Of a stretch of DNA of 32,814 nucleotides, positions 13,670-22,248 are shown one piece after another (positions within the stretch are counted from its first letter, which is position 1; the number at the start of each line of letters is the position of its first letter). The DNA lies in contig DAIDHB010000058.1 in the NCBI GenBank assembly GCA_027452145.1, positions 1 to 32,814 on the forward strand, written 5' to 3'. Under the pieces are notes generated by a model. The model saw only the letters and a list, made by a program, of their open reading frames with translations. It had not been told where the DNA came from and did no database searches. The translations under genes and the position numbers were made by a program. This stretch comes from Planctomycetales bacterium. Its GTDB lineage: Bacteria > Planctomycetota > Planctomycetia > Isosphaerales > Isosphaeraceae.

Positions 13670-15730
13670 TCATTGGACCCCCTGGTCGTCTGTTCGCCGC
13701 CGGACCTTGGGGCTGGTATTGGCCCTGGTCCGGGAGCGCCGGGTCCTGGGCGCCGGCGCGGTTTCCTCGGCGGGCTCGTCGGCCGTGGCGGCGCCCGCGG
13801 CGGGCTCGACCACGAAGATCCCTTCGGAAGTGGCCATGAGGAACTTGCCGCCCTGGGGATGGACCGCGAACCGGATCGGCGTGCCGACGCGCACGCGCAC
13901 GTTGCGCGATGCCAGGTGATAGGCGTGCACCCGGCTGCCGCCGGTCTTGAAGACGATCAGGTCGAACTCGCCGCCCTGGGTGAGGACGCGGCCATTCTTC
14001 GTGTCGAAGCCGATCGCCCGCGGGTAGGCGCCCGACTCGATCACCGAGACTGGCCGATCCAGGTTGGTCGGCTTGTAGAGGTAGGTGCCGTACTTCTGCG
14101 GGGGATGGAGGTCGTTCGGCACGTAGTTGCCCCCGCCGGACGGCAGCGCGATCAGATTGCCGTCGTCGCTGATAACCAGGTCCTGGGGATTCTGGCCGAT
14201 CCGCGGGCCGGCCGCGTCGAACTGGACGTCGCCCGTCGGGGAGACGCGGAACCGGCAGATCATCTCGCCGGGCGCCACTCCGAAGAGGTACCGGCCGTCG
14301 GGGCTGAGATTGGCGTAGGCGAACCCGGAGTCGAAGCCCGACGACTCGAACGAGCCGGCGGACTTGCCCTTCGTCAGGTCCAGGACCTCGACCCGGCCGC
14401 AGCCGAGGCCATTCCGCGGCTGCGGGGTCGCGAAGGCGTACCTGGAGCGCAACGACGAGACGACTCGCGTCACGCCCGGCGCGGCGAACTTCCGCACCAG
14501 GGCCAGGTTCGCCGGATTGATTTGCCAGACCTCCTGGAGATTCGGCAGGACCACAAGCAGCCCGCCCGACGACGGCGCGAGCCACGAACAGGGCTGGCCG
14601 ATTTCCAGCCGGGCCGCCTCAACCCGTCCCGACGTGGTTACCCGGCGCAGGATTCCGTCGTTGGCCGAAAGCAGGAAGAACGACCGACCCTCGGGCGACC
14701 AGACCGGGCACGGCAAGATGTCCTTTTCCGCGAACTTGAGCGACGTGACGTCGAGATCGTCGGCGCGCCACCGCTGGGTGTCGATCGGCGTCCCGGGCGT
14801 GGTTGGCGTGACGACGATGTCGCTGAGCTGCGGTGCGGCGGAGCGCTTGCGACGAGTCGTGCTCACCCGGTTCGGGGCCGGGCTCGGCTCCGGGGCGGCG
14901 GCGGCCGCAGCAGCCGCCGCGGCACCGGCCGCTCCCGCGGAGTCGACCTGGCCCCTGGTCATGGCCCTCGGCCGCGGCGCGTCGGTGCCCAGCTCGCTCG
15001 GCTCGGGCTGGCCCTTGGTCATCACCCTCGGCCGCGATGCCGCCGGGGCCGGGGCCGGCTCGCTCGGCTCGGGCTGACCCTTGGTCATCACCCTCGGCCG
15101 CGATGCCGCCGGGGCGGGCGCCGGCGTCGGCGACGGCGTCGACACGCCTCCGGCCCGGGGCGGCATCGCGCCGGCGGGTAGAATGACCTGGGTGAACTCG
15201 GGCTCCAGCGTGCTGGCGCCGGCCAGGAGGGTGGCGGTCTCGAGGAACCGCTTCGCCTTCTCCGAGTCGATCGAGGCCTTCGGTCCGGTGACCAGGAACC
15301 GGTAGCCGTAAGGCCACATGTACATCAGCCGCCCCCTGACGAATTCGGAATCGTCGCCCTTCGTCGTGACGATGTCGCGGCCTTCGCGCACGAAATCGTA
15401 CTTGAACGCCCGGGAGTCCACCACGCGGTGACCGAAGCGGCGGAGGACGTCGCCCTGCATCGAGGTATAAAGGACCGGGTAGGCATCCACCTGGCCCTTC
15501 CACTTGGTGATGACGACGCGATAGGTGGCGTCGCCGTCCTGCACCGAGAATTCCTTGGCCGGTACTTCGGTGCCGTCCTGGAGCGTCAGGCGGATCGTCG
15601 CGACCTTCGGGTCGCCCGGCAGCTCGGCCTTGAATCCGAAATCCTGCGAGTGATAGAGCTTCAGCGGCGTATCTCCGCCGTCCGAGCCGAGGACGCACGC
15701 GGTCACCAGAACCCAGGCGCTCAACTGCAT
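13670..15730 (-). CDS. Exported beta-propeller-like protein with low-complexity repeat linker
   Basis: This is a 686-residue protein. Residues 1-18 form a signal-peptide-like segment (LSAWVLVTACVLGS). Residues 20-185 form a compact domain containing HSQDFGFKAELPGDP, of no family I can name with confidence. Residues 200-285 are low complexity: a 22-residue unit (centre RPRVMTKGQPEPSE) occurs twice and a third, degraded time, followed by a run of nine alanines. Residues about 320-650 look like a WD40/lactonase-type propeller, with repeated strands such as PVWSPEGRSFFLLS and ANLSPDGRYLFGVAP. The C-terminus is basic (TRRSRTRANTS). The start at 15730 has GGAGA about 7 bases upstream; the longer start at 15784 is less likely. 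It probably acts outside the cytoplasm as a binding or scaffold protein. No enzyme function is inferred. Confidence 0.75.
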   Translation of the reverse strand: MQLSAWVLVTACVLGSDGGDTPLKLYHSQDFGFKAELPGDPKVATIRLTLQDGTEVPAKEFSVQDGDATYRVVITKWKGQVDAYPVLYTSMQGDVLRRFGHRVVDSRAFKYDFVREGRDIVTTKGDDSEFVRGRLMYMWPYGYRFLVTGPKASIDSEKAKRFLETATLLAGASTLEPEFTQVILPAGAMPPRAGGVSTPSPTPAPAPAASRPRVMTKGQPEPSEPAPAPAASRPRVMTKGQPEPSELGTDAPRPRAMTRGQVDSAGAAGAAAAAAAAAAPEPSPAPNRVSTTRRKRSAAPQLSDIVVTPTTPGTPIDTQRWRADDLDVTSLKFAEKDILPCPVWSPEGRSFFLLSANDGILRRVTTSGRVEAARLEIGQPCSWLAPSSGGLLVVLPNLQEVWQINPANLALVRKFAAPGVTRVVSSLRSRYAFATPQPRNGLGCGRVEVLDLTKGKSAGSFESSGFDSGFAYANLSPDGRYLFGVAPGEMICRFRVSPTGDVQFDAAGPRIGQNPQDLVISDDGNLIALPSGGGNYVPNDLHPPQKYGTYLYKPTNLDRPVSVIESGAYPRAIGFDTKNGRVLTQGGEFDLIVFKTGGSRVHAYHLASRNVRVRVGTPIRFAVHPQGGKFLMATSEGIFVVEPAAGAATADEPAEETAPAPRTRRSRTRANTSPKVRRRTDDQGVQ
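14954..15114. repeat. 66-bp in-gene tandem repeat
   Basis: Near-identical stretches start at 15011 and 15077, exactly 66 bases (22 codons) apart. A third, more diverged unit starts near 14954. They keep the reading frame of the surrounding gene and encode the RPRVMTKGQPEPSE-centred units. Copy number could vary between strains without frameshift. Confidence 0.85.
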
Positions 15731-16074
15731 TGTCGTCTCTCCCCCCTGGATAGAACCCCAGATCGCCGGGAAAGCATAGCACAAGTGTCATTGGTTGTGC
15801 CACCCATAGCATCAGGATTGGGAACGAGCTTGCGAGCGGAGCTGGCCTGACGCTGGTGGGGACCTCGCCGTCTGCTCGAACGGTGGCGACGCGAGCCAAC
15901 CGCCGTCGGGCCGCCCCGCGAAATCCGCCGCAAGTTCGTGGAAACGGCTCTGGACTCCGGCCAGCCTTCGCCTACAACACCCGCGGCGAGGCAAGAGCCG
16001 AGTTGCTCACCCGTCAAACTCAGCTCGCCCGAGAATTTAATGACCTGTTACACATTTCCCGTGGAGGTGACATC
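15731..16074. other. Divergent intergenic region, no gene seen
   Basis: These 344 bases lie between the propeller-like gene (-) and the fasciclin gene (+). TGCTATG occurs twice on the minus strand near 15774 and 15807. An AT-rich patch (GAATTTAATGA) lies at 16032-16043, just before the fasciclin ribosome-binding site. Promoters for both genes are expected, but no clean -35/-10 pair could be assigned. Confidence 0.45.
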
Positions 16075-16566
16075 ATGCGCAAATTGCTGACTGCGTCCGC
16101 GCTCCTGATCCTGGCGGCCCCGGCGCTGGCCCTGGCCGGCGACAAGAAGGACATCGTCGACACGGCGGTGGCCGCCGAGAAGTTCAAGACGCTGGTCGCG
16201 GCGGTCAAGGCCGCCGGGCTCGTCGAGACGCTCAAGGGCGAGGGGCCGTTCACGGTGCTCGCGCCGACCGACGAGGCGTTCGCGAAGCTGCCCGAGGGGA
16301 CGGTCGAGAGCCTGCTCAAGCCCGAGAACAAGGAGAAGCTGGTCGCGATCCTGAAGTACCACGTGATTCCGGCGAAGGCGATGGCCGCCGACGTGGTCAA
16401 GCTCGACGGCCAGTCCGTCAAGACGGTCGAGGGCAAGTCGGCGAAGATCGAGGTCAAGGACGGCACCGTGATGATCAACGGCGCGAAGGTCGTGAAGACC
16501 GACATCGAGTGCTCCAACGGCGTGATCCACGTCATCGACACCGTGCTGTTGCCGCCGGCCGAGTGA
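16075..16566 (+). CDS. Secreted fasciclin (FAS1) domain protein
   Basis: This 163-residue exported protein has a signal peptide at 1-22 (basic MRK, hydrophobic stretch, ALALAG). One FAS1 domain follows (about 25-161), with the expected H1 box [15 protein letters not shown] and H2 box [12 protein letters not shown], and a YHVIPAK stretch in between. FAS1 domains act in adhesion and matrix binding at the cell surface or in the periplasm. The ATG at 16075 follows GGAGGTGA (16063-16070), a strong ribosome-binding site, so upstream in-frame codons to 15856 are not used. Single-domain secreted FAS1 proteins of this size are common in planctomycetes and other Gram-negatives. No partner is evident nearby. 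Confidence 0.93.
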   Translation: MRKLLTASALLILAAPALALAGDKKDIVDTAVAAEKFKTLVAAVKAAGLVETLKGEGPFTVLAPTDEAFAKLPEGTVESLLKPENKEKLVAILKYHVIPAKAMAADVVKLDGQSVKTVEGKSAKIEVKDGTVMINGAKVVKTDIECSNGVIHVIDTVLLPPAE

Positions 16567-16859
16567 GGGTTCCGTCGGATTGATGGGGCTCCCGTGCCCT
16601 CCGATACATCGCGACGAGACGTCCGCCCGGGGCCACACGGCCTCGCGGCGGACGCTCGCATTCCCGGCGAACCGCGGCTTTCGGGCTCATGTCAAGGGAA
16701 GAGGCGAGAGACGAAGCGCTGCATCCCGGGCCACGGGTCGCTAAGCTGGAGGTCTGACATCCCGCGGCCGGCGGCCGGGGACGCGACCGCCCGTTCGCGG
16801 TCGCGGCCCGGCGCGAGACGCCGCACGTCCTCCAGCCCTGGAGAAGAGACGAGGCGACC
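16567..16859. other. Intergenic region before the EF-G gene, nothing identified
   Basis: This 293-base gap is GC-rich. I see no gene, tRNA or clear terminator. GAGG at 16851-16854, six bases before the ATG at 16860, is the likely EF-G ribosome-binding site. Confidence 0.4.
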
Positions 16860-18989
16860 ATGGAGAGCGAGCCCGCCCATTCCGAGCTGCGTTATGTGCG
16901 CAACATTGGCATCATCGCGCACATCGACGCCGGCAAGACGACGACGACCGAGCGCGTCCTGTACTACACGGGCGAGATCCACCGGATGGGGGATGTCGAC
17001 AAGGGGAACACCACGACCGACTACCTCGAGGAGGAGCGCGAGCGAGGGATCACGATCGTCGCCGCGGCCATCACCTGCCACTGGAAGGACGCCGAGGGGC
17101 ATCCGATCACGATCAACATCATCGACACGCCCGGGCACGTCGACTTCACCGCCGAGGTCGAGCGGTCGCTCCGCGTGCTGGACGGCGCCGTCGTGGTGTT
17201 CTCGGCCGTCGAGGGGGTCGAGGCGCAGAGCGAGACCGTCTGGCGCCAGGCGACCAAGTACCGCGTGCCGCGCATCTGCTTCATCAACAAGATGGACCGC
17301 ATCGGCGCCGAGTTCGAGCGCGTGTATCAGGAGATCGAGGAGCGCCTGCTCGAGAGTCACCCCATCCCCGTGCAGATCCCCATCGGTGCCGGGCCCGAGG
17401 GGACCATGGGCGAGTTCCAGGGCCTCATCGACCTGATCACGATGCGGGCGCTCTTCTACAAGACCGAGGACCTGGGCTCGAGTATTACCGAGGTCGAGAT
17501 CCCCGAGTCGGTCCGCGCCGAGGCCGAGCTCTGGCGAGAGAAGATGCTCAATGCCCTCTCGGACAAGGACGAGACGTTCACCGAGGCCTACATGGCGCAC
17601 CTCGAGGGGGCCGAGCTGTCGACCGACCAGGTCGTCGCTGCCCTGCGGCGGGCCACCTTGACCGGCCAGGCGCACCCGGTGCTTTGCGGCTCCAGCCTGC
17701 GTTATGTCGGAGTTCAGCGCCTGCTCGATGCCGTGGCCGCGTACCTGCCCAGCCCGCTCGACAAGCCGCCGGTCGTCGGCCACCACCCCAAGAAGGGGAC
17801 CGAGCTGACCCGCGAGCCCAATCCCGACGAACCCTTCTGCGGCCTGGTCTTCAAGATCACCAATGATGCCCACGGCGATCTGTCGTTCGTGCGGATCTAC
17901 TCGGGCCGGCTCAAGTCGGGCACGCGGGTGTACAATGCCGGCAAGGACAAGAAGGAGATCTGCTCGCGGCTGTATCACATCCGGGCCGACGATCGCGAGC
18001 AGATCCAGGAGGCGCCCGCCGGCGACATCGTCGGCGTGGTCGGGCTGAAGGACTCGGTGACGGGGGACACGCTTTGCGACGCCCAGCACCCGATCTTGCT
18101 CGAGCGGATCGAATTCCCCGAGACGGTGATCAGCATGTCGATCGAGCCGGTCAGCTCGGCCGACAAGGGGAAGCTGGCCGAGACGTTGAACGCGCTGGCG
18201 CGCGAGGATCCGACGTTCTCGTTCCGGGTGAATGAGGAGACGGGGCAGACGCTCATCTCGGGGATGGGCGAGCTGCACATGGAGATCCTCAAGAACCGGA
18301 TGGTCCGCGACTACAAGCTGAAGGTACACGTCGGCCGCCCGCGGGTGAGCTACCGCGAGACGATCAAGAAGGCCGTTAAGCACGTCGAGGGGACCTGCAT
18401 CCGCCAGACGGGCGGATCCGGCCTTTATGCGAAGGTCACGATCGACCTCGAGCCCGAGACGCAGCCCAAGGGCGCGCCGGTGCTGCACTTCGTCAACAAG
18501 ATGAAGGGGGGCACGATCCCGGCCGAGTTCGTCCCGGCGATCGAGGCTGGCCTGCGCGAGGAGGCCAAGAGCGGCGGCCGCACCGGATATCCGCTGGTGG
18601 ACCTGAAGGTCACCGTCGTCGACGCGGATGCGCATGATGTCGATTCGAACGACCTGGCGTTCCGGTTCGCGGCGTCGGACGCGCTCCGCAAGGCCGTGCA
18701 GGACGCCGGGGCCGTGCTGCTCGAGCCGATCATGAAGGTCGAGATCGTCACGCCCGAGGAGTACCTGGGGAGCGTGACGGCCGACCTGTCGAGCCGCCGC
18801 GCCCTGATCGACCGCACCAGCACCCGCGGCAAGCTGATGGTCATCGAGGCCCGGGCGCCGCTGGAGCAGATGTTCGGCTACTCGACGGCCGTGCGGAGCC
18901 TCAGCCAGGGCCGCGCCAGCTACACCATGGAGCCGCTCGAATACGCCGCGGCGCCGGACAGCCTGCTGGAGGCGATCGCCGGGATGTGA
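16860..18989 (+). CDS. fusA: Translation elongation factor G (possible paralogue)
   Basis: This 709-residue cytoplasmic GTPase drives tRNA-mRNA translocation on the ribosome, or ribosome recycling if it is a specialised form. G-domain motifs are complete: HIDAGKTT (21-28), RERGITI with Thr65, DTPGH (89-93) and NKMD (143-146). Domains II to V follow, with GMGELHMEIL (domain III) and the domain IV start VSYRETI. The C-terminus carries FGYSTAVRSLSQGRASYTMEP, the canonical domain V signature. All five domains and normal length argue for a working factor. It stands alone, without rpsL, rpsG or tuf, whereas the classical fusA sits in the str operon. Planctomycetes often carry several EF-G genes, so this may be a paralogue; sequence alone does not decide. 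Confidence 0.92.
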   Translation: MESEPAHSELRYVRNIGIIAHIDAGKTTTTERVLYYTGEIHRMGDVDKGNTTTDYLEEERERGITIVAAAITCHWKDAEGHPITINIIDTPGHVDFTAEVERSLRVLDGAVVVFSAVEGVEAQSETVWRQATKYRVPRICFINKMDRIGAEFERVYQEIEERLLESHPIPVQIPIGAGPEGTMGEFQGLIDLITMRALFYKTEDLGSSITEVEIPESVRAEAELWREKMLNALSDKDETFTEAYMAHLEGAELSTDQVVAALRRATLTGQAHPVLCGSSLRYVGVQRLLDAVAAYLPSPLDKPPVVGHHPKKGTELTREPNPDEPFCGLVFKITNDAHGDLSFVRIYSGRLKSGTRVYNAGKDKKEICSRLYHIRADDREQIQEAPAGDIVGVVGLKDSVTGDTLCDAQHPILLERIEFPETVISMSIEPVSSADKGKLAETLNALAREDPTFSFRVNEETGQTLISGMGELHMEILKNRMVRDYKLKVHVGRPRVSYRETIKKAVKHVEGTCIRQTGGSGLYAKVTIDLEPETQPKGAPVLHFVNKMKGGTIPAEFVPAIEAGLREEAKSGGRTGYPLVDLKVTVVDADAHDVDSNDLAFRFAASDALRKAVQDAGAVLLEPIMKVEIVTPEEYLGSVTADLSSRRALIDRTSTRGKLMVIEARAPLEQMFGYSTAVRSLSQGRASYTMEPLEYAAAPDSLLEAIAGM

Positions 18990-19000
18990 CGCGGGGAAAC

Positions 19001-19221
19001 GAACCACGGAAGGCGCGAAGGCACTCGCCGGGACGGCGACACAGCAAGAGAACCACGAAAAACACGAAATCACACGAAAAAATGCGGGTACAATCCCCGT
19101 CCGGTACTGGTCCGCGACGGCGATGTCCTTCGTCGCACCGCCGAGACGAGGCGGCAGCGGGCCCCGCTCGTACGGACTCCCGATCCTTTTTCGTGTGATT
19201 TCGTGTTTTTCGTGGTTCTCT
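19001..19221. repeat. Intergenic element with a perfect 35-bp inverted repeat (CACGAAA class)
   Basis: The arms at 19047-19081 and 19187-19221 are exact reverse complements over 35 bases, separated by 105 bases. Each arm starts AGAGAACCACG and contains repeated CACGAAA heptamers. A related half-element starting GAACCACGG lies at 19001-19024, just outside the left arm, as if one element had inserted beside an older one. The element fills the gap between the EF-G gene and the convergent carboxypeptidase gene and encodes no protein. It could act as a bidirectional terminator, since long stems ending in T-rich runs (CTTTTTCG) are present. Confidence 0.88.
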
Positions 19222-19249
19222 CTTTCTTTCCGGTGCTCGGCCTGCGAGT

Positions 19250-20281
19250 TCAGCGCGTGGTTCCGGTGTGAGGCATCGGGGATCCGTGCTCCCGTTTCTG
19301 CCAGGCCCAGCGGAAGAGGTTGCGGGTGTCCGGGTATCGGCTGTCAGGGGAACTGGAGCCGCCCAGGACGACCACGATCAGATGGTCCGACCCGCGATGG
19401 CCGCTGGCGACAAGGCAGGTGCCCGCGGCCCGGGTCGTGCCGGTCTTGATGCCGTCGTAGCCCTCGACCTCGAGGAGGTGATTCGTGTTGGTCCAGGCGA
19501 TGTTGCGTCGCTTTCCGTCAGGGGCGACGACCGCGCAGCCGTGGCGGCGGGTACCGACGACCCCGGCGAACGCCGGTTGCCGCATCGCGTGGGCGGCCAA
19601 TCGACAAAGGTCTCGGGCGCTCGAATGGTGCCCCGGCGCGGGGAGGCCGTTGGGGTTCGCAAAGTGCGTCTCGTGCAGCCCCAGCTCCCTCGCCACGCGG
19701 TTCATCTCCGCGACGAACCGATCGAACGGCTGTTCGTTCTTCGCGTCCTTGACGGACGCTTCGAGCCGGCCGCCGAAATGCTCGGCGAACGCGACGGCGG
19801 CGTCGTTGCCCGAGGGCAACAGCAGGCCGTAGAGCAGCTCGCGGACGGCGATTCGCTCGCCCTCGCGGACCTTCGACGACGATCCATCCGTCTCATCCGC
19901 CCGGCGCGAGAAGGTGACCATCTCATCCCCGATCTTCGGGTTCTTCGCCATCAAGCGGACCACAATCAAGGCCGTCATGATCTTGGTCGTGCTGGCCATC
20001 TCGAGGGTGTCCTTCTCGCGGTGGCCCCAGAGGACCTCGCCGGTCGCCCCGTCGGCGATCGCCCAGGCCTTGACCGTGGTGAAAGGCGGCCCGTCGAGCC
20101 GCTCGGCGGGCTCGCGGGTGAAGGTCTCGGCGTTGATCACCTCGGGAGGCGGGACGGCGCCGGCATCGCCCTCCTGCGCCGGACAAGGCGCCGCGAGGAT
20201 GGCCGTGATCGCGAGGAAGTTGACGATGAGAACCGAGCAGGATGCCAGGCGGCGAGAACAAAGGCCGGCGAGTTGGGGCAT
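19250..20281 (-). CDS. D-alanyl-D-alanine carboxypeptidase family protein (peptidase S11, PBP5-like)
   Basis: This 343-residue exported serine peptidase has a signal peptide in residues 1-35 (hydrophobic SVLIVNFLAITAILA, cleavage near APCPAQ). The S11 catalytic motifs are intact: STTK (97-100, Ser97 nucleophile, Lys100), SGN (157-159) and KTG (279-281). Such enzymes remove the terminal D-Ala from peptidoglycan stem peptides in the periplasm. The protein lacks the long C-terminal domain and amphipathic membrane helix of E. coli PBP5, so it may be soluble or a related endopeptidase. The start at 20281 has GGAG 7 bases upstream. It is convergent with the EF-G gene, with the 35-bp inverted repeat between them. 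Another palindrome (20329-20391) lies just upstream of its start. Confidence 0.9.
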   Translation of the reverse strand: MPQLAGLCSRRLASCSVLIVNFLAITAILAAPCPAQEGDAGAVPPPEVINAETFTREPAERLDGPPFTTVKAWAIADGATGEVLWGHREKDTLEMASTTKIMTALIVVRLMAKNPKIGDEMVTFSRRADETDGSSSKVREGERIAVRELLYGLLLPSGNDAAVAFAEHFGGRLEASVKDAKNEQPFDRFVAEMNRVARELGLHETHFANPNGLPAPGHHSSARDLCRLAAHAMRQPAFAGVVGTRRHGCAVVAPDGKRRNIAWTNTNHLLEVEGYDGIKTGTTRAAGTCLVASGHRGSDHLIVVVLGGSSSPDSRYPDTRNLFRWAWQKREHGSPMPHTGTTR

Positions 20282-20328
20282 GGAGGGTCTCCGGCAGGGT
20301 TACGCGGAAATGGCTGGGGACGCCTTCG

Positions 20329-20391
20329 CGTAGGTCGGGCTTCAGCATGACGGTTTGATGGCTGCGGAGTCAGGCTGAAGCCCGACCTACG
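20329..20391. repeat. Perfect 18-bp inverted repeat (CGTAGGTCGGGCTTCAGC)
   Basis: The arms are 20329-20346 and 20374-20391 with a 27-base loop. It lies between the di-haem oxidoreductase stop (20423) and the carboxypeptidase start (20281), both on the minus strand. It could end the oxidoreductase transcript, but its form is that of a dispersed palindrome. Confidence 0.85.
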
Positions 20392-20422
20392 AATCGTGCG
20401 AGGCAACTGCCGGGACCGACTC

Positions 20423-21898
20423 TCAACGCAGGTCAGGAACATCGGGCGCGGCGAGCGAGAGCAGGAAGCCCTGGAGCAGCGACCTTTCGCGGTCGGTGAG
20501 CTGGCGGTAGCGCTGGGCCGAGGCCGACGCCTCGCCGCCGTGGAGGCGAATCGCCTCGTCGATCGTGGCGGCGCGGCCGTCGTGCAGATAGGGGGCCGAA
20601 TCGCGCAGGCCCCACAGCGGCGGCGTCCGCCATTCTTCCAGCGCGGGCGGGCGATTGGCGCGGCCCCCGCGGGCTCCGGCGGGGACGACGCGCGCCGGCG
20701 CGGGTGCCGGCGGCTCGGCGGCCTGGAAGGCCTTGTACGACGACGTATCGGACAGATCGGGGCTCATCGCGTGGAGAAGCAGATCGGAGTAAAGGCCCTC
20801 CACCTCGCCGAGCTTCTCGACGTGGCACGCCGCGCACCCGGTCGAGCGGAACAACGACCGGCCGAGCTTGCGCGCGACCGTCGTGCGCTGGCCGTCCGGC
20901 CTCGCGGCCGTCGGAGCCGGCAGCGAGCGGACGAACGCCGTCAGCGCGTCGCACTCGTCCTGATCGAGGTCCAGGCCCTTCGCCCGGATCGGCGGGATTC
21001 TTGGGTCGCCGGCCTGGGCGTGGCCGGGAACCTCCAGTCCCAGCTCGACGGCCGCGGCCGACAGGACGAAATCCCTGAGGTTGGCAGTCTGGCCCTTCCA
21101 GCCGAAGCGGCCGACCCGGCCGTCGGCCAGGCGGGCGACCCGGCCGTTCACCTGCGGCCAGCCGGGATGTCTGCGCCGCGCCTCCGCCTCGATGGCCTCG
21201 TCGGGGATCGCGTCGACCTGGCCCAGGCCGTACAGCGGCGTCGGGTTGCGCTGCGAGGTCCGGATCGCGATTGCTCCATGATCGCCCAGGACCCACTCGC
21301 GCCACGATCGGTAATCGGCGTCATTCCCGTAGCGGTGGAGCACGACGCTGGGGGCATCGCGGAAACCGGGGTGGATTCGTACCAGTTCGGCGACGTTGGG
21401 CGCGGCGGCGCCAGCGTGCCGGCGTGCGTCCCTCCTGCCCCGGTTCGCATTGGCATTGGCGTTCAGTCCGGGCGGCTCGCCGATGTGGTACTCGAACCCG
21501 TCGGGCCCGTAGTTGAATGAGAAGGCGTAGTAGAACCCGTTCGAGCCCGAAGCGACCGCGCCCGCGGGCACCGCGGTGATCAGCTCGATGTTCGTGGCGG
21601 CCGAGCCGCCCCCGCCGCCGGTTGGCCCCTGGTGGTGGCAGCCCAGGCAGGAGCGATCGTTGAAGACCGGCCCGAGCCCGTCGCCGCCGTGGGTGCGCCG
21701 ATCGTCGGGCACCCATTCGCGGACGAACAGCGCGCGGCCCAGTGCGATCCGCGCGTCCTCGCGGGCCTTCTTCCGGGCCGCGTCGGCCTTTTCCCTGGCG
21801 TCAAGGCCGGGCGGCTGGCCGCAAACCCCGCCGGACAACGCCAGCCAGACGCTCGCCGTCACCATGCCGCCGACCGCGGCTCGAAACGCGGGGTGCAT
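20423..21898 (-). CDS. Di-haem oxidoreductase (DHOR / thiol-oxidoreductase-like), exported cytochrome c
   Basis: This 491-residue periplasmic protein has a signal peptide at about 1-27. Two CxxCH haem c sites are visible: CLGCH (84-88) and CAACH (355-359). The first lies in an N-terminal segment with FVREWVPDD and GLGPVFNDRSC; the second follows LGRSLFRSTG, as in the DHOR family related to cytochrome c peroxidases. Further family motifs are RTPPLWGLRDSAPYLHDGRA and AIRLHGGEA near the C-terminus. The length is normal. A Pro/Ala/Gly-rich insert (about 400-425) and an Asn/Arg-rich insert (about 145-170) look like flexible loops. The start at 21898 has GAGG 8 bases upstream. The redox partner is unknown; family members act in periplasmic electron transfer. 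No cytochrome maturation genes are nearby. Confidence 0.88.
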   Translation of the reverse strand: MHPAFRAAVGGMVTASVWLALSGGVCGQPPGLDAREKADAARKKAREDARIALGRALFVREWVPDDRRTHGGDGLGPVFNDRSCLGCHHQGPTGGGGGSAATNIELITAVPAGAVASGSNGFYYAFSFNYGPDGFEYHIGEPPGLNANANANRGRRDARRHAGAAAPNVAELVRIHPGFRDAPSVVLHRYGNDADYRSWREWVLGDHGAIAIRTSQRNPTPLYGLGQVDAIPDEAIEAEARRRHPGWPQVNGRVARLADGRVGRFGWKGQTANLRDFVLSAAAVELGLEVPGHAQAGDPRIPPIRAKGLDLDQDECDALTAFVRSLPAPTAARPDGQRTTVARKLGRSLFRSTGCAACHVEKLGEVEGLYSDLLLHAMSPDLSDTSSYKAFQAAEPPAPAPARVVPAGARGGRANRPPALEEWRTPPLWGLRDSAPYLHDGRAATIDEAIRLHGGEASASAQRYRQLTDRERSLLQGFLLSLAAPDVPDLR

Positions 21899-22248
21899 GT
21901 CGAGGTCCTCGTTCTGCGTGGAACGTTCGCCGATCGTTGAGGTCCCCCCGATTCTAGCAGGGCCCGGAGCCGCCTGACAAACCTCCGCGCGGCCCTCCGG
22001 CCGACAGGATCCGCCCGGCGAGAGGACTCCTCGGAGACCATGGACGTCGAACAGGCCGAATTCATTCGATCGGATCGAAGCCGTCGATCCCGCGATCCCG
22101 ATCCCGCCCCAGGTGCCAACTCGCCTTGCCCGATCGGCCGACGTCGGGTACGTTCCCGCTCCGAAATCGTTTTCAGCGGGTTTGCAACATCGCGGTATTG
22201 CCGGCCGGGACGCCCGTTTTCATTCACCCGTGAATCCGGGAGGCCGGC
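21899..22248. other. Divergent intergenic region, no gene seen
   Basis: These 350 bases lie between the di-haem protein gene (-) and the glycosyltransferase gene (+). Short GATCGGATCG and CGATCCCG repeats occur near 22068-22105. Open frames here are shadows. A promoter for the glycosyltransferase is expected; no convincing hexamer pair was found. Confidence 0.45.

Noticed and set aside
16692..19073. 793-codon minus-strand ORF opposite the EF-G gene
   Set aside because: It is an antisense shadow of a highly conserved gene in GC-rich DNA; its His/Asp/Leu/Arg-rich composition is typical of such shadows.
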